Assembly: GCA_047618295.1 (NCBI GenBank)
Contig: JBLHKL010000010.1
Coordinates: 1 to 34,242, forward strand
Reading direction: 5' to 3'
DNA from: UBA7359 sp047618295
GTDB lineage: Bacteria; Pseudomonadota; Gammaproteobacteria; Eutrophobiales; Eutrophobiaceae
DNA: 34,242 nt
The position numbers were made by a program, and so were the translations under genes. Every line of letters begins with the position of its first letter. Positions within the stretch are counted from its first letter, which is position 1. Below, one piece after another: positions 14,281 through 23,169 of the stretch. The notes under the pieces were generated by a model that was not told where the DNA came from, made no database searches, and saw nothing but the letters and a program-made list of their open reading frames with translations.

Positions 14281-14316
14281 TGTAACGTTCCTGTTAACTT
14301 TACAAAAAACATTATA
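14281..14316 (-). promoter_or_regulatory. hicAB promoter -10 and candidate operator
   Basis: On the minus strand TATAAT occupies 14316-14311, about 50 bp before the hicA start. No good -35 is seen. Downstream of it, TGTAA...TTACA (14281-14285 and 14300-14304) forms an inverted repeat over the expected start of transcription, a plausible autoregulatory site. Confidence 0.4.
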
Positions 14317-14336
14317 GCCTATTCTTGATTATTTCC

Positions 14337-14549
14337 TTAACAACAACTCTTATCACCTTGCTGAATCGGCGGGCACTTAACAGAACCATAAGAACAAAAC
14401 ACACAACAATTCCCAGCTTGTGGTTTTAACAATGAATGACATGATTTACATTCATAAAAATACAAACATGAATCCGTCGGCATAGTTCCCTGTTTTTCAT
14501 GTCCACAATCAGGACATGTGATTTCAGATTCTAAAATTATTTTTGGCAT
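14337..14549 (-). CDS. Small cysteine-rich GDCCVxC-type protein
   Basis: A 70-residue protein with nine Cys in pairs: CPDCGH near the N terminus, CKSCH in the middle, GNCCVFC (the family signature, usually GDCCVxC), then a lone Cys in VKCPP and a C-terminal CC. Such proteins are annotated as GDCCVxC-domain proteins and often sit near mercury or other metal-resistance genes. Their function is not established; metal or Fe-S binding is inferred from the cysteines. No metal-resistance genes are adjacent here. No ribosome site is obvious before the ATG. Confidence 0.8.
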   Translation of the reverse strand: MPKIILESEITCPDCGHEKQGTMPTDSCLYFYECKSCHSLLKPQAGNCCVFCSYGSVKCPPIQQGDKSCC

Positions 14550-14602
14550 GATAGGAAAACTGAGGTCTGCCCCTTATCTATTTCCTTTAGTCTTCATAGA
14601 TA

Positions 14603-14628
14603 TTTAACTTCCGCTTTGGAGCGTTAAA
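14603..14628 (-). other. Stem-loop downstream of the membrane-protein pseudogene
   Basis: TTTAAC (14603-14608) pairs with GTTAAA (14623-14628), with CGCT/AGCG available inside as an alternative helix. It could end minus-strand transcripts from 15262, though no T-run follows. Confidence 0.25.
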
Positions 14629-14672
14629 ATTAGAACTCTGCATTCGGCCATTAGCAGATATTCATAATTAAA

Positions 14673-15262
14673 CTATGAAGCGCAATTCTCCTGTAACTCA
14701 TTTCGACGAGAAATTATTTTCTTGTGCGAGTAATTCGCATAAATAATTCTAATTACCATTGCTGGTATCAATCCAACACTAATGACAGCATACCAAAATA
14801 AGAATGGAGTTCTATCTAATATCAATGTCACAGGCTCTAAACCAATTCTCCAGAATATAATACTTATTGAGTTTGTGAAAAATGCATTTTTAAGAGCTAG
14901 AAGGCTTGAAATACAAAATAATATTCCAACAATAGAAAGGTAAATACGGATTATAGGCAGCAATAACTTTTCATTAAACTTCTTTGTGGATAAGCCTATG
15001 AGACATAGCAATATAAATAATGGTGCAATTATTACTAATAAAAATCTTGAAGGTTCGTTTAAAACGAAAGCTCCATAAACACCTCCCAATAATATAATTA
15101 TAAGAATAAGACATGTAATCGCTTCACGTAATGTGGGCTTCTGTGAGATAAAATACGTATTAATGGTTTCTTTGAAGGCAGGGTTTTTATGGGATAGAGA
15201 AAAGGTCCAGCCAATGATACAAGTGCTAATAAAAGAATGATTATTTGAGAAGACGTGATCAT
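14673..15262 (-). pseudogene. Frameshifted integral membrane protein gene
   Basis: Two minus-strand frames together read as one protein. From the ATG at 15262, which has a GGTGAG-like ribosome site 7 nt upstream, the frame gives a normal-looking N-terminal helix (MITSSQIIILLLALVSLAGP then FLYPIK) and then degenerates. The other frame picks up NPAFKETINTYF and continues through SQKPTLREA and at least four membrane helices to the stop at 14673. The switch falls at a run of five A on the minus strand (15188-15184). One more A would fuse the frames into about 196 residues. The intact distal frame has only a TTG (15089) as internal start, in the middle of a hydrophobic segment, so a separate short gene is unlikely. 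No family is recognised. A sequencing error, a recent mutation or slippage at the A-run would all fit. Confidence 0.6.
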
Positions 15263-15403
15263 ATTTATTCTCACCCTAAAAAGGGTTTATTGTTTGTATT
15301 GCCTGTTAATATCATTTGGTATTGATGTAAGACAATACAAAAAGATGATTGTTAAGCTCTATTAACATACTTCAAATGGGGTAGGTTTAATCGATCCCTT
15401 ATG

Positions 15404-15497
15404 GCTTGCCGAGGCATTTCTCTTCGTTACATCTCTTTTTGGCAAGCAAAAGAAAGTTTTGTACAGGATGTACTTATGCTGCGATCGCATGGATGCG
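15404..15497. repeat. Cluster of small palindromic repeats
   Basis: Part of the 336-bp gap between the membrane-protein pseudogene and nuoN, which has no gene. It contains GCTTGCC (15404-15410) inverted at 15441-15447 (GGCAAGC), GTACA-GGA-TGTAC (15461-15473), the perfect 10-bp palindrome TGCGATCGCA (15480-15489) and CGCAT-GG-ATGCG (15486-15497). The stretch around 15410-15455 resembles a dispersed intergenic repeat commonly seen in proteobacteria (recognised by eye). The CAT-GG-ATG core also occurs in the elements at 3889-3902 and 26930-26943. Confidence 0.6.
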
Positions 15498-15563
15498 AAT
15501 GAGCAGTAAACTCGCCGTTAGGCGAAACCAATGCAAAAAGAATAATGTTATTTAAACGACTGG

Positions 15564-15585
15564 ATACCGGCTCGAAGGCCGGTAT
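15564..15585 (-). terminator. Palindromic repeat unit, possible end of the nuo operon transcript
   Basis: 8-bp arms ATACCGGC (15564-15571) and GCCGGTAT (15578-15585) with loop TCGAAG, within the widespread type TGGATxCCGGCTC..GCCGGxATGACG. It is 13 bp after the nuoN stop. No T-run follows on the minus strand, so it may stabilise the 3' end rather than terminate. Confidence 0.6.
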
Positions 15586-15598
15586 GACGAAAGAGAAA

Positions 15599-17029
15599 CT
15601 ACCCTGCTAATGCCACTAAACACAGACTCATCAACATATTTGGTGCAAGCCCCAATGCCAGTATAGCAATGCCATTAACGCTGAGGACAAAGCGCATTTG
15701 TTTTGATGACTTGATCGCTGTCATTGAATCTGGTTTATCAAAATACATTAGTTTAATAATACGAAGATAGTAGTAAGCACCGATTATCGAAAATAAAACG
15801 GCTATAGCTGCCAGTTCAACAAAACCTGATGCAACGAGTTCTTTTAATACAAACCATTTAGACCAGAATCCAAGAAAAGGAGGAACACCTGCCATTGAAA
15901 ACATGATGCATAGCATAACAAAGGCAAACCACGGGCTTCTTTCCGACAAACCCTTGAAATCAACAAGCATATCTGCTTCGAAACCATTACGTCCAAGCAA
16001 GATTATCATGCCAAATGCACCCATACTCATTAATGCATAGCTAATGATATAGAACATTGAGCCAGAGAAACCTGATGTTGTTCCTGCAATCAAACCCAGA
16101 AATAAGAAACCAACATGGGCTATCGTTGAATAAGCCAACATGCGTTTCATATTGGTTTGCGCGATAGCAATAATATTTCCAGTAGCCATGGATAGCACAG
16201 CCAGTATCATCAGGATTGATTGCCAGTCGCTAACCAAAGGCATTAAACCATCAACCAGTACTCGCATCGCCATAGCAAATGCAGCCAGTTTAGGTGCTGT
16301 GCTGATAAATAAGGTCACTGATGTAGGCGCGCCTTGATAAACGTCTGGTACCCACATATGAAATGGTGCAGCACCTAGTTTGAATGCAATACCAATGATC
16401 AAAAATATCATGCCATAAACCAGATACGCATGATTTGCATCATCAACATTGATTCTTTCAGCAATGGTCAGTAAATCCAGAGACCCTGTTAGCCCATAGA
16501 TCATTGAAATCCCATAGAGCAACATACCCGATGCTATTGCACCCAATACAAAATATTTCATAGCCGCTTCTGGTGCAGTCTTTGAGTCACGTTGCATGGC
16601 AACCATGGCATAGAGAGAAAGTGATAACAGTTCAAGACCAAGGTAGACAGATAATAAACTATAGGCTGATGCCATAATCATCATGCCAAGCACTGCAAAC
16701 AAACCAAGCACGAAGTATTCACCTTTCAGAAATTTGTGCTCTTTTAGATAATCATACGAATAAAGAAATACCACAAAGATGATGCCACACATAAATGCTT
16801 TAAGAATGGCACTCATGGAGTCACTGACAAAACTGCCATTAAAAGCGATCTGCGCTTTGTCTGGAAAGTAAAATAATACTAACGCCATGACGACCAACAA
16901 ACTTGCTTGAGTTGTCCAGTACGTCAAAAGATGTAAGGGATCTTTACTAAACGCATCCACCATCAATACCAGACACGCCAATGTAAGGAGCGTTATTTCT
17001 GGTAGTGCAATGATTAAGTCAGCATTCAT
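15599..17029 (-). CDS. nuoN: NADH-quinone oxidoreductase subunit N
   Basis: A proton-pumping antiporter-like membrane subunit of complex I, 476 residues with about 14 predicted helices. Family hallmarks are GLELLSLSLYAMVA with the conserved Glu in an early helix, KYFVLGAIASGMLLYGISMIYG, the lysine-containing IGIAFKLGAAPFHMWVPDVYQGAPT, and KRMLAYSTIAHVGFLFLG. It is the last gene of the nuo operon, 10 bp after nuoM, with a GGTGA ribosome site just before the ATG. The start chosen gives the normal N terminus for NuoN. Confidence 0.97.
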   Translation of the reverse strand: MNADLIIALPEITLLTLACLVLMVDAFSKDPLHLLTYWTTQASLLVVMALVLFYFPDKAQIAFNGSFVSDSMSAILKAFMCGIIFVVFLYSYDYLKEHKFLKGEYFVLGLFAVLGMMIMASAYSLLSVYLGLELLSLSLYAMVAMQRDSKTAPEAAMKYFVLGAIASGMLLYGISMIYGLTGSLDLLTIAERINVDDANHAYLVYGMIFLIIGIAFKLGAAPFHMWVPDVYQGAPTSVTLFISTAPKLAAFAMAMRVLVDGLMPLVSDWQSILMILAVLSMATGNIIAIAQTNMKRMLAYSTIAHVGFLFLGLIAGTTSGFSGSMFYIISYALMSMGAFGMIILLGRNGFEADMLVDFKGLSERSPWFAFVMLCIMFSMAGVPPFLGFWSKWFVLKELVASGFVELAAIAVLFSIIGAYYYLRIIKLMYFDKPDSMTAIKSSKQMRFVLSVNGIAILALGLAPNMLMSLCLVALAG

Positions 17030-17039
17030 AATTCACCAT

Positions 17040-18560
17040 TTATAGAATCTTTGTTTGGAGCACATGCTCGATCAGTTGTTCTACTGTCACATGCATGACT
17101 TCGAATATCGGTGCTGGCCAAATTCCGAATGTTAAAACAACAACAGCCAAGAGAAAGAGAATAAACGCTTCTCGTCCGTTAATATCCTTTAATTCTGCAA
17201 CAGATTCCTTATTGACTTCACCAAAGACAACGCGTTTATACATCCATAAGGTATAAGCGGCGCCTAAAATTAATGTTATTGCTGCCGTAAACGCGATCCA
17301 GAAACTAGCCTCGTAGCTACTTAGAATAACTAGAAACTCGCCAACAAAACCCGATGTCCCTGGCAAACCGGCATTAGCCATTGCAAACAACATCATAAAG
17401 GCAGCAAAGTACGGCATGCTATTTACCACGCCACCATAGTCTTTAATCATTCGACTATGCATGCGGTCATACATAACACCGACACACAAGAACATCGCCG
17501 CAGAGATAAAACCATGAGAAATCATCTGCATCATCGCGCCTTCCATACCCATAATAGCGCCTGATGATGATCCGCTAGCGGCAACAATACTAAACGGCAG
17601 AAAAAACCCGAGTGTCACAAAACCCATATGCGATATAGAAGAATAGGCAATCAGCTTTTTCATGTCTTCCTGAACCAGTGCAACAAAACCGATATAAACA
17701 ATGGCAATGAGTGAAAGTACAATCATTGCATCGCCAAAATAGGCACTGCCATCAGGGGCAATTGGCAAACTGAATCTCAGAAAACCGTAACCACCCATCT
17801 TCAACATAATCGCTGCCAAGATCACAGAACCACCGGTTGGTGCTTCTACGTGCGCATCTGGTAACCATGTATGCACTGGCCACATTGGAATCTTCACCGC
17901 AAAGGCTAAAAAGAAAGCCACGAAAATAAATTTCTGAGCGGTTAAAGTCAGTGGCACATTATGTAAGGCTTCAATATTAAAACTACCTGCAACTGAATAG
18001 AGGTATAGAAATGCTACTAGCATGAATACCGAGCCGAGGAAGGTATATAGGAAAAACTTGATTGTGGCATAGACTCTGTTTGGCCCACCCCAAATACCAA
18101 TGATCAAGAACATTGGTATTAACATCGCTTCCCAGTAGACATAAAACAAAATGGCATCTAGCGCGACAAAGACACCGTTCATTACGCCAGTCAATATCAA
18201 GAAGGCACACATATAATAAGAGATGTGTTTTTCTATCACTTCCCATGCGGCCAATATAACCAGAATAGTGGTAAAACTGGTCAGCATTATTAATGGTAGG
18301 GCAATCCCATCCACACCTAAGTGATATTTAATATCAAAGGCTTTTATCCAATCTGATTCTTCAATAAATTGCATACCTGCATAAGAAGGATCGAACTGAG
18401 AATATAGAATGACAGAAAAGATAAAGGTAATGACGGAAACCGCAAATGAAAAATACTTGACCGTTTGTTCCTGTCGATCGCCCGCAATCAATGCCCAGAT
18501 ACCGCCGATGATCGGAGTCCAGATAAGAATGCTTAAAATGGGTAAACTATTTAATGTCAT
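17040..18560 (-). CDS. nuoM: NADH-quinone oxidoreductase subunit M
   Basis: An antiporter-like proton channel subunit of complex I, 506 residues. FYVYWEAMLIPMFLIIGIWGG contains the conserved Glu. AVKIPMWPVHTWLPDAHVEAPT is the strongly conserved Lys/His segment, followed by LAAIMLKMGGYGFLRF and KKLIAYSSISHMGFVTLG. All are in the order expected of NuoM, with helices spread over the full length. It lies 44 bp after nuoL and 10 bp before nuoN, within the continuous minus-strand operon. No oddities are seen. Confidence 0.97.
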   Translation of the reverse strand: MTLNSLPILSILIWTPIIGGIWALIAGDRQEQTVKYFSFAVSVITFIFSVILYSQFDPSYAGMQFIEESDWIKAFDIKYHLGVDGIALPLIMLTSFTTILVILAAWEVIEKHISYYMCAFLILTGVMNGVFVALDAILFYVYWEAMLIPMFLIIGIWGGPNRVYATIKFFLYTFLGSVFMLVAFLYLYSVAGSFNIEALHNVPLTLTAQKFIFVAFFLAFAVKIPMWPVHTWLPDAHVEAPTGGSVILAAIMLKMGGYGFLRFSLPIAPDGSAYFGDAMIVLSLIAIVYIGFVALVQEDMKKLIAYSSISHMGFVTLGFFLPFSIVAASGSSSGAIMGMEGAMMQMISHGFISAAMFLCVGVMYDRMHSRMIKDYGGVVNSMPYFAAFMMLFAMANAGLPGTSGFVGEFLVILSSYEASFWIAFTAAITLILGAAYTLWMYKRVVFGEVNKESVAELKDINGREAFILFLLAVVVLTFGIWPAPIFEVMHVTVEQLIEHVLQTKIL

Positions 18561-18604
18561 TGTTTAAATTTTATTCTTCTATTTTTTTATTCAAGCTCTG
18601 TGTG

Positions 18605-20587
18605 TCAACCCAAAACACCATGTACAAATATAGCGAGCAGTACTAGCAAGCCTATAATTATTGAAAAGGCATAATGATAGAGATAACCGGACTGTACATG
18701 ACGAACAATACTTGAAAACACACGTACACTTCTCGCCGTACCATTGACAAAAAAGCCATCAATTATATTGATGTCCCCTATCCGCCAAAGTAATTGACCA
18801 ATTCCTGTTGATCCTTTTGCGAATACGAGTTGATTAAAATCATCAAATCCGTATTTATTGACAAGCAATTTGTGCACAGGACCAATTTTACTAACGACTT
18901 TGGCAGGAATGTCCGGGAACTTGATATAGCACAACCAAGCAACAAAAATACCTGCGGACATCAATATAAGGACTAGTGGATGCTGAATGGAGTGTAATAA
19001 AAAGCCGCCAATACCATGATAGTCTTCACCCATCTCAGCCAGAACGTCATGACCACCAGTGCTCGCAACATAAATTGCGTCACCAAAATATTCACCGAAT
19101 AACATTGGCCCAATTAAGAAAGCACCTAATATTACCGAAGGAATAGCTAAAACAATTAATGGTACGGTCACAACAGCAGGTGCTTCATGCAAATGTTTCC
19201 ATGTATCTATGTCCATCCTTTGCTTGCCGTGAAAGGTCATAAAAAATAATCGGAAACTGTACAAAGCAGTTATAAACACACCAGACATAACTGAGAAATA
19301 GGCGAAACCAGACCCTGCTAATGTAGAGTGGTGAACCGCTTCGATGATTGCATCTTTGGAAAAGAAACCAGACGTGCCGGGAAAACCAATCAATGCGAGT
19401 GTTCCAAATAAACAAGTAATCCAGGTGATCGGCATTACTTTATATAAGCCACCCATCTTTCGCATATCTTGCTCATGATGCATGACAATAATCACAGCAC
19501 CCGCTGCAAGGAATAATAATGCTTTGAAAAATGCATGGGTCACCAAGTGGAACATTGCCGCAGCATAAGCTGAGGCTCCTAGAGCAACAGTCATATAACC
19601 TAATTGTGACAAGGTGGAATAAGCCACAACACGTTTAATATCGTTTTGCACCAATCCTAATAATCCCATGAACAGTGCGGTGATCGATCCAATCACCAAT
19701 ATAAAACTAAGTGCCGTTTCTGATAATTCAAACAGTGGTGACATTCTCGAGACCATGAAAATACCAGCGGTGACCATCGTCGCAGCATGAATCAATGCTG
19801 AGATAGGTGTCGGACCTTCCATTGAGTCAGGCAACCAAACGTGCAGTGGGACTTGTGCAGATTTACCCATCGCACCAATGAATAAGCAGATACAGATAAC
19901 AGTCATTAACGACCAAGGCTCATCACCCCATATCGTTATAGTTGCATCGGCATGCTGTGCTACATTGCTAAAGATTTCAGCATAATCAAGTGAATCGAAA
20001 GTCATTACAATTGCAGCGATACCCAATAGGAAACCAAAGTCCCCTACCCGGTTTACTAGAAACGCCTTCATATTTGCGAAAATCGCGGTTTCTTTTTTAT
20101 ACCAAAAACCAATCAATAGATAAGAAACCAGACCAACTGCTTCCCAACCAAAAAACAACTGTAGGAAGTTATTCGACATGACTAGCATCAGCATGGCAAA
20201 AGTAAATAAGGAGATGTAACTAAAGAAGCGCTGATAACCCGGGTCATCATGCATGTAACCTATGGTGTAGATATGAATCATCCATGAAACAAAAGTGACA
20301 ACGACCATCATGGTGACCGAGAGTGAGTCAATTAGAAATCCAATCTTAAAATCTATACCACCGCTACTCAGCCATGTATATAAAGTTTGATTATAGATCT
20401 CACCACCATCAAACATATGGTATTTATAAGCCACCATAGAAAGAATACTGGATGTAGCAACGCCAATTATAGTTACCCAATGCGCACCACTTCTTCCGAT
20501 AATTTTACCAAACAGACCAGCAATCAAAGAGCCTATTAATGGCGCTAGTACAATAGCGAGATATATTTGTTCCATATTATTCATCAT
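18605..20587 (-). CDS. nuoL: NADH-quinone oxidoreductase subunit L
   Basis: The largest antiporter-like subunit of complex I, 660 residues, carrying the distal proton channel and the long lateral helix at its C terminus. Typical segments are FFGWEAVGLVSYLLIGFWY, KAFLVNRVGDFGFLLG, MGKSAQVPLHVWLPDSMEGPTPISALIHAATMVTAG (split conserved Lys and His positions) and VQNDIKRVVAYSTLSQLGYM. The first of several nearby ATGs (MMNNMEQ) is preferred because AAGGAT lies 5 nt ahead of it. It starts 3 bp after the nuoK stop. Confidence 0.97.
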   Translation of the reverse strand: MMNNMEQIYLAIVLAPLIGSLIAGLFGKIIGRSGAHWVTIIGVATSSILSMVAYKYHMFDGGEIYNQTLYTWLSSGGIDFKIGFLIDSLSVTMMVVVTFVSWMIHIYTIGYMHDDPGYQRFFSYISLFTFAMLMLVMSNNFLQLFFGWEAVGLVSYLLIGFWYKKETAIFANMKAFLVNRVGDFGFLLGIAAIVMTFDSLDYAEIFSNVAQHADATITIWGDEPWSLMTVICICLFIGAMGKSAQVPLHVWLPDSMEGPTPISALIHAATMVTAGIFMVSRMSPLFELSETALSFILVIGSITALFMGLLGLVQNDIKRVVAYSTLSQLGYMTVALGASAYAAAMFHLVTHAFFKALLFLAAGAVIIVMHHEQDMRKMGGLYKVMPITWITCLFGTLALIGFPGTSGFFSKDAIIEAVHHSTLAGSGFAYFSVMSGVFITALYSFRLFFMTFHGKQRMDIDTWKHLHEAPAVVTVPLIVLAIPSVILGAFLIGPMLFGEYFGDAIYVASTGGHDVLAEMGEDYHGIGGFLLHSIQHPLVLILMSAGIFVAWLCYIKFPDIPAKVVSKIGPVHKLLVNKYGFDDFNQLVFAKGSTGIGQLLWRIGDINIIDGFFVNGTARSVRVFSSIVRHVQSGYLYHYAFSIIIGLLVLLAIFVHGVLG

Positions 20588-20590
20588 TGA

Positions 20591-20896
20591 CTATCCTTTC
20601 ATGCTATCCAGATCATCAACATTAATCGATCCTTTGCTGCGGAACATAACAACCAAAATCGCCAGACCAATTGCTGCCTCAGCAGCTGCAACAGTCAAGA
20701 TAAAGAAAACAAAAATCTGTCCGTGTATATCGCCAAGAAAATGTGAAAAAGCAATAAAGTTCATATTCACTGATAACAACATCAATTCAATACACATCAA
20801 AAGAATAATGACATTCTTTCTGTTTAAAAAAATACCGGCAATGCTAATGCAAAATAACAGTGCAGCTAATGATAAAACTTCGGGCAAGGTAATCAT
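20591..20896 (-). CDS. nuoK: NADH-quinone oxidoreductase subunit K
   Basis: A small three-helix membrane subunit, 101 residues, homologous to MrpC. The conserved glutamate of helix 2 is in LLMCIELMLLSVNMNF, and a second conserved Glu is in AAAEAAIGLAILV; both are part of the proton pathway linking to NuoJ and NuoN. The start codon overlaps the nuoJ stop as ATGA (20893-20896), and nuoL follows 3 bp after its stop, so translation of J, K and L is coupled. Confidence 0.97.
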   Translation of the reverse strand: MITLPEVLSLAALLFCISIAGIFLNRKNVIILLMCIELMLLSVNMNFIAFSHFLGDIHGQIFVFFILTVAAAEAAIGLAILVVMFRSKGSINVDDLDSMKG

Positions 20897-21516
20897 GCGT
20901 CAGATTCCCCGTTCTTAATATTAGGCTCAGACTGCATCTTAACGATTCGTAATCGATCTGCTTTTTTAACAAAAACCTGTTCCTCAGGACTTATCGACTT
21001 GTTCACTTTCGACTTACTCATGCTGAGAGAGATTGCAGCAATGATAGCGACTAATAATATTGCACCCGCTATTTCAAATTGATAAAGGTATTGGGTATAT
21101 AACGTCAGGCCTAATTCTTTAGTATTACTGTAATCAGGCCCAACAGATTTAATTGCCATATAGGTATCGGACATAAAGTAATCTGAACCCACAACTAGTC
21201 CCATCGCCGCGACCATCAAAACTGCGACCGTAATGCCAACTGGTAAGAATCGTGCAAACCCTTCACGTACGGTTACCAGGTTAATGTCCAGCATCATGAC
21301 AACGAAGAGGAATAACACCATAACTGCACCGACATATACTAGCACCAGCGTGATGGCTAAAAATTCTGCTTGTAACAACAACCATATTGCAGCGGACGCA
21401 AAAAAAGATAGCACAAGAAATAAAGCTGAGTGGATCGGGTTACGCATAACCACAACCATCGTTGCAGACAGCAGTAATATTCCGCTAAAAAGATAAAAGA
21501 CTATTTGTTCTATCAT
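20893..21516 (-). CDS. nuoJ: NADH-quinone oxidoreductase subunit J
   Basis: A membrane subunit of the complex I proton pathway, 207 residues with five predicted helices. MIEQIVFYLFSGILLLSA at the start, NPIHSALFLVLSFFASAAIW, and the glycine-rich LVLVYVGAVMVLFLFVVMML with a pi-bulge-type helix 3 are standard. The C-terminal extension is charged (KSKVNKSISPEEQ and a basic/acidic tail). It lies 36 bp after nuoI and overlaps nuoK by 4 nt. Confidence 0.96.
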   Translation of the reverse strand: MIEQIVFYLFSGILLLSATMVVVMRNPIHSALFLVLSFFASAAIWLLLQAEFLAITLVLVYVGAVMVLFLFVVMMLDINLVTVREGFARFLPVGITVAVLMVAAMGLVVGSDYFMSDTYMAIKSVGPDYSNTKELGLTLYTQYLYQFEIAGAILLVAIIAAISLSMSKSKVNKSISPEEQVFVKKADRLRIVKMQSEPNIKNGESDA

Positions 21517-21552
21517 TTATTTTTATCTTATTTATAAGTAAATATGTTGTTA

Positions 21553-22044
21553 TTAACGATACAAGGCATCTTTCGCCCGATCTTCTGCCAGTTGTTTTTC
21601 GACCATATCACCAATTTCTAGCAGTCTTGGTTTAGTCATTAATAAATCACCGCGCTCTTCGCCGTGATATTCGAATATTCGTGTTTCCACAATAGAATCA
21701 ACCGGACATGACTCTTCACAAAATCCACAAAAGATACATTTAGTCAGGTCAATGTCATATTTAGTTGTACGCCGACTACCGTCATCACGAGCTTCCGATT
21801 CAATAGTTATCGCCACTGCCGGGCAAACAGCTTCACATAATTTGCACGCTATACAACGTTCTTCACCATTAGGATAACGGCGCAATGCGTGCAGACCACG
21901 AAATCGATGTGATTGAGGTGTCTTCTCTTCAGGATATTGCACCGTGATCTTGCGCTTAAATAAATATTTTCCAGTAAGACGCAAACCTTTAAGTAATTCC
22001 CAAAGGAATAAACTGGTGACGTAATTTTTAATTTTATTAGCCAT
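21553..22044 (-). CDS. nuoI: NADH-quinone oxidoreductase subunit I (two 4Fe-4S clusters)
   Basis: The ferredoxin-like subunit carrying clusters N6a and N6b, which pass electrons toward NuoB. Two complete motifs are visible in the 163 residues: CIACKLCEAVCP and CIFCGFCEESCP. The N-terminal amphipathic part (LWELLKGLRLTGKYLF) anchors it on the membrane arm, and HRFRGLHALRRYPNGEERC is conserved. It starts 5 bp after the nuoH stop. Confidence 0.98.
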   Translation of the reverse strand: MANKIKNYVTSLFLWELLKGLRLTGKYLFKRKITVQYPEEKTPQSHRFRGLHALRRYPNGEERCIACKLCEAVCPAVAITIESEARDDGSRRTTKYDIDLTKCIFCGFCEESCPVDSIVETRIFEYHGEERGDLLMTKPRLLEIGDMVEKQLAEDRAKDALYR

Positions 22045-22049
22045 TATGA

Positions 22050-23165
22050 TTAATTAAACCAAGGTGGAGTATTAGTAACTACCAATGCCGAAACCACGAC
22101 CAACCAGACTATTGTTATTGGGATAAATACTTTCCAACCCAGACGCATAATCTGATCATAACGATAGCGTGGGAAAGTAGCCCTGAACCATAAAAACAGA
22201 AACATAAAAAATGATGTCTTGGCTAATAACCAAAACATAGGCGGTACCCAGGTAAAAAGATCTTCAAGACCTGGAATGCCCTGAAAAGGTGATAACCATC
22301 CACCGCAAAACATAATGGCCGATAATACCGCTATCAAAATCATATTGGCGTATTCAGCCATAAAGAATACAGAGAATGCCATGCCACCGTATTCAACATG
22401 GAAACCAGCCACAATTTCAGATTCACCCTCTGCCACATCAAATGGCGCGCGGTTTGTTTCTGCTAAGCCAGAGATAAAATAGATAACAAATAATGGAAAC
22501 AACGGTATCCAGAACCAATGAATCACACTACCTGCCTGGGAATTTACTATGTCACCTAGGTTTAAACTACCAGCAGCAACTAAGACACCGACTAGGGCAA
22601 ATCCCATTGCGATTTCATACGCCACAATTTGCGCCGCTGAACGCATCGCGCCCAAAAAGGCATACTTAGAATTTGAGGCCCAGCCAGCAATGATCACACC
22701 GTAAACTGCTAATGATGTCAGTGCTAATACATACAGCAACCCAGCGTTAATATTTGCTAATACTTTAGTATCGTCAAAGGGGATGACTGCCCATGCTGCT
22801 AATGATGGCGCTAAAGAAAGTATTGGCGCCATAATAAACAAAGCTCGGTTTGAGCCGGTAGGCACTATAATTTCCTTAACCATAAGTTTGACCGCATCGG
22901 CGATAGGCTGACCTAGTCCCCACAAACTAAAACCAAAGAAACCTACTCGATTCGGACCAATACGCCCTTGAATAAAGCCTATAACCTTTCGTTCAGCGTA
23001 AGTGAAGTAAGCAACCGTTATTAACACGGGTATTAATATTGAAAGAATTTTAACTACGGTCTGTAATACAGTCAGTGCCTGAGCTTGATAATCAACCGGC
23101 AAAAGAATTGTTGTTATCGGTAACAACACATTTTGACTTATGAATTGATAGATTATATCTAACAT
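22050..23165 (-). CDS. nuoH: NADH-quinone oxidoreductase subunit H
   Basis: The membrane subunit that forms much of the quinone-binding chamber. From the ATG at 23165 the protein is 371 residues with eight or more helices. Conserved segments include ERKVIGFIQGRIGPNRVG, the acidic loop around ETNRAPFDVAEGESEIVAGF, EYGGMAFSVFFMAEYANM, and RATFPRYRYDQIMRLGWK near the end. The frame is open to 23216, but that part overlaps nuoG and does not resemble NuoH. The ATG at 23165 is 4 bp after the nuoG stop and gives a standard start (MLDIIYQFI). AAAGG upstream can serve as the ribosome site. The protein is a little longer at its N terminus than the E. coli one. Confidence 0.97.
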   Translation of the reverse strand: MLDIIYQFISQNVLLPITTILLPVDYQAQALTVLQTVVKILSILIPVLITVAYFTYAERKVIGFIQGRIGPNRVGFFGFSLWGLGQPIADAVKLMVKEIIVPTGSNRALFIMAPILSLAPSLAAWAVIPFDDTKVLANINAGLLYVLALTSLAVYGVIIAGWASNSKYAFLGAMRSAAQIVAYEIAMGFALVGVLVAAGSLNLGDIVNSQAGSVIHWFWIPLFPLFVIYFISGLAETNRAPFDVAEGESEIVAGFHVEYGGMAFSVFFMAEYANMILIAVLSAIMFCGGWLSPFQGIPGLEDLFTWVPPMFWLLAKTSFFMFLFLWFRATFPRYRYDQIMRLGWKVFIPITIVWLVVVSALVVTNTPPWFN

Positions 23166-23169
23166 TGCA

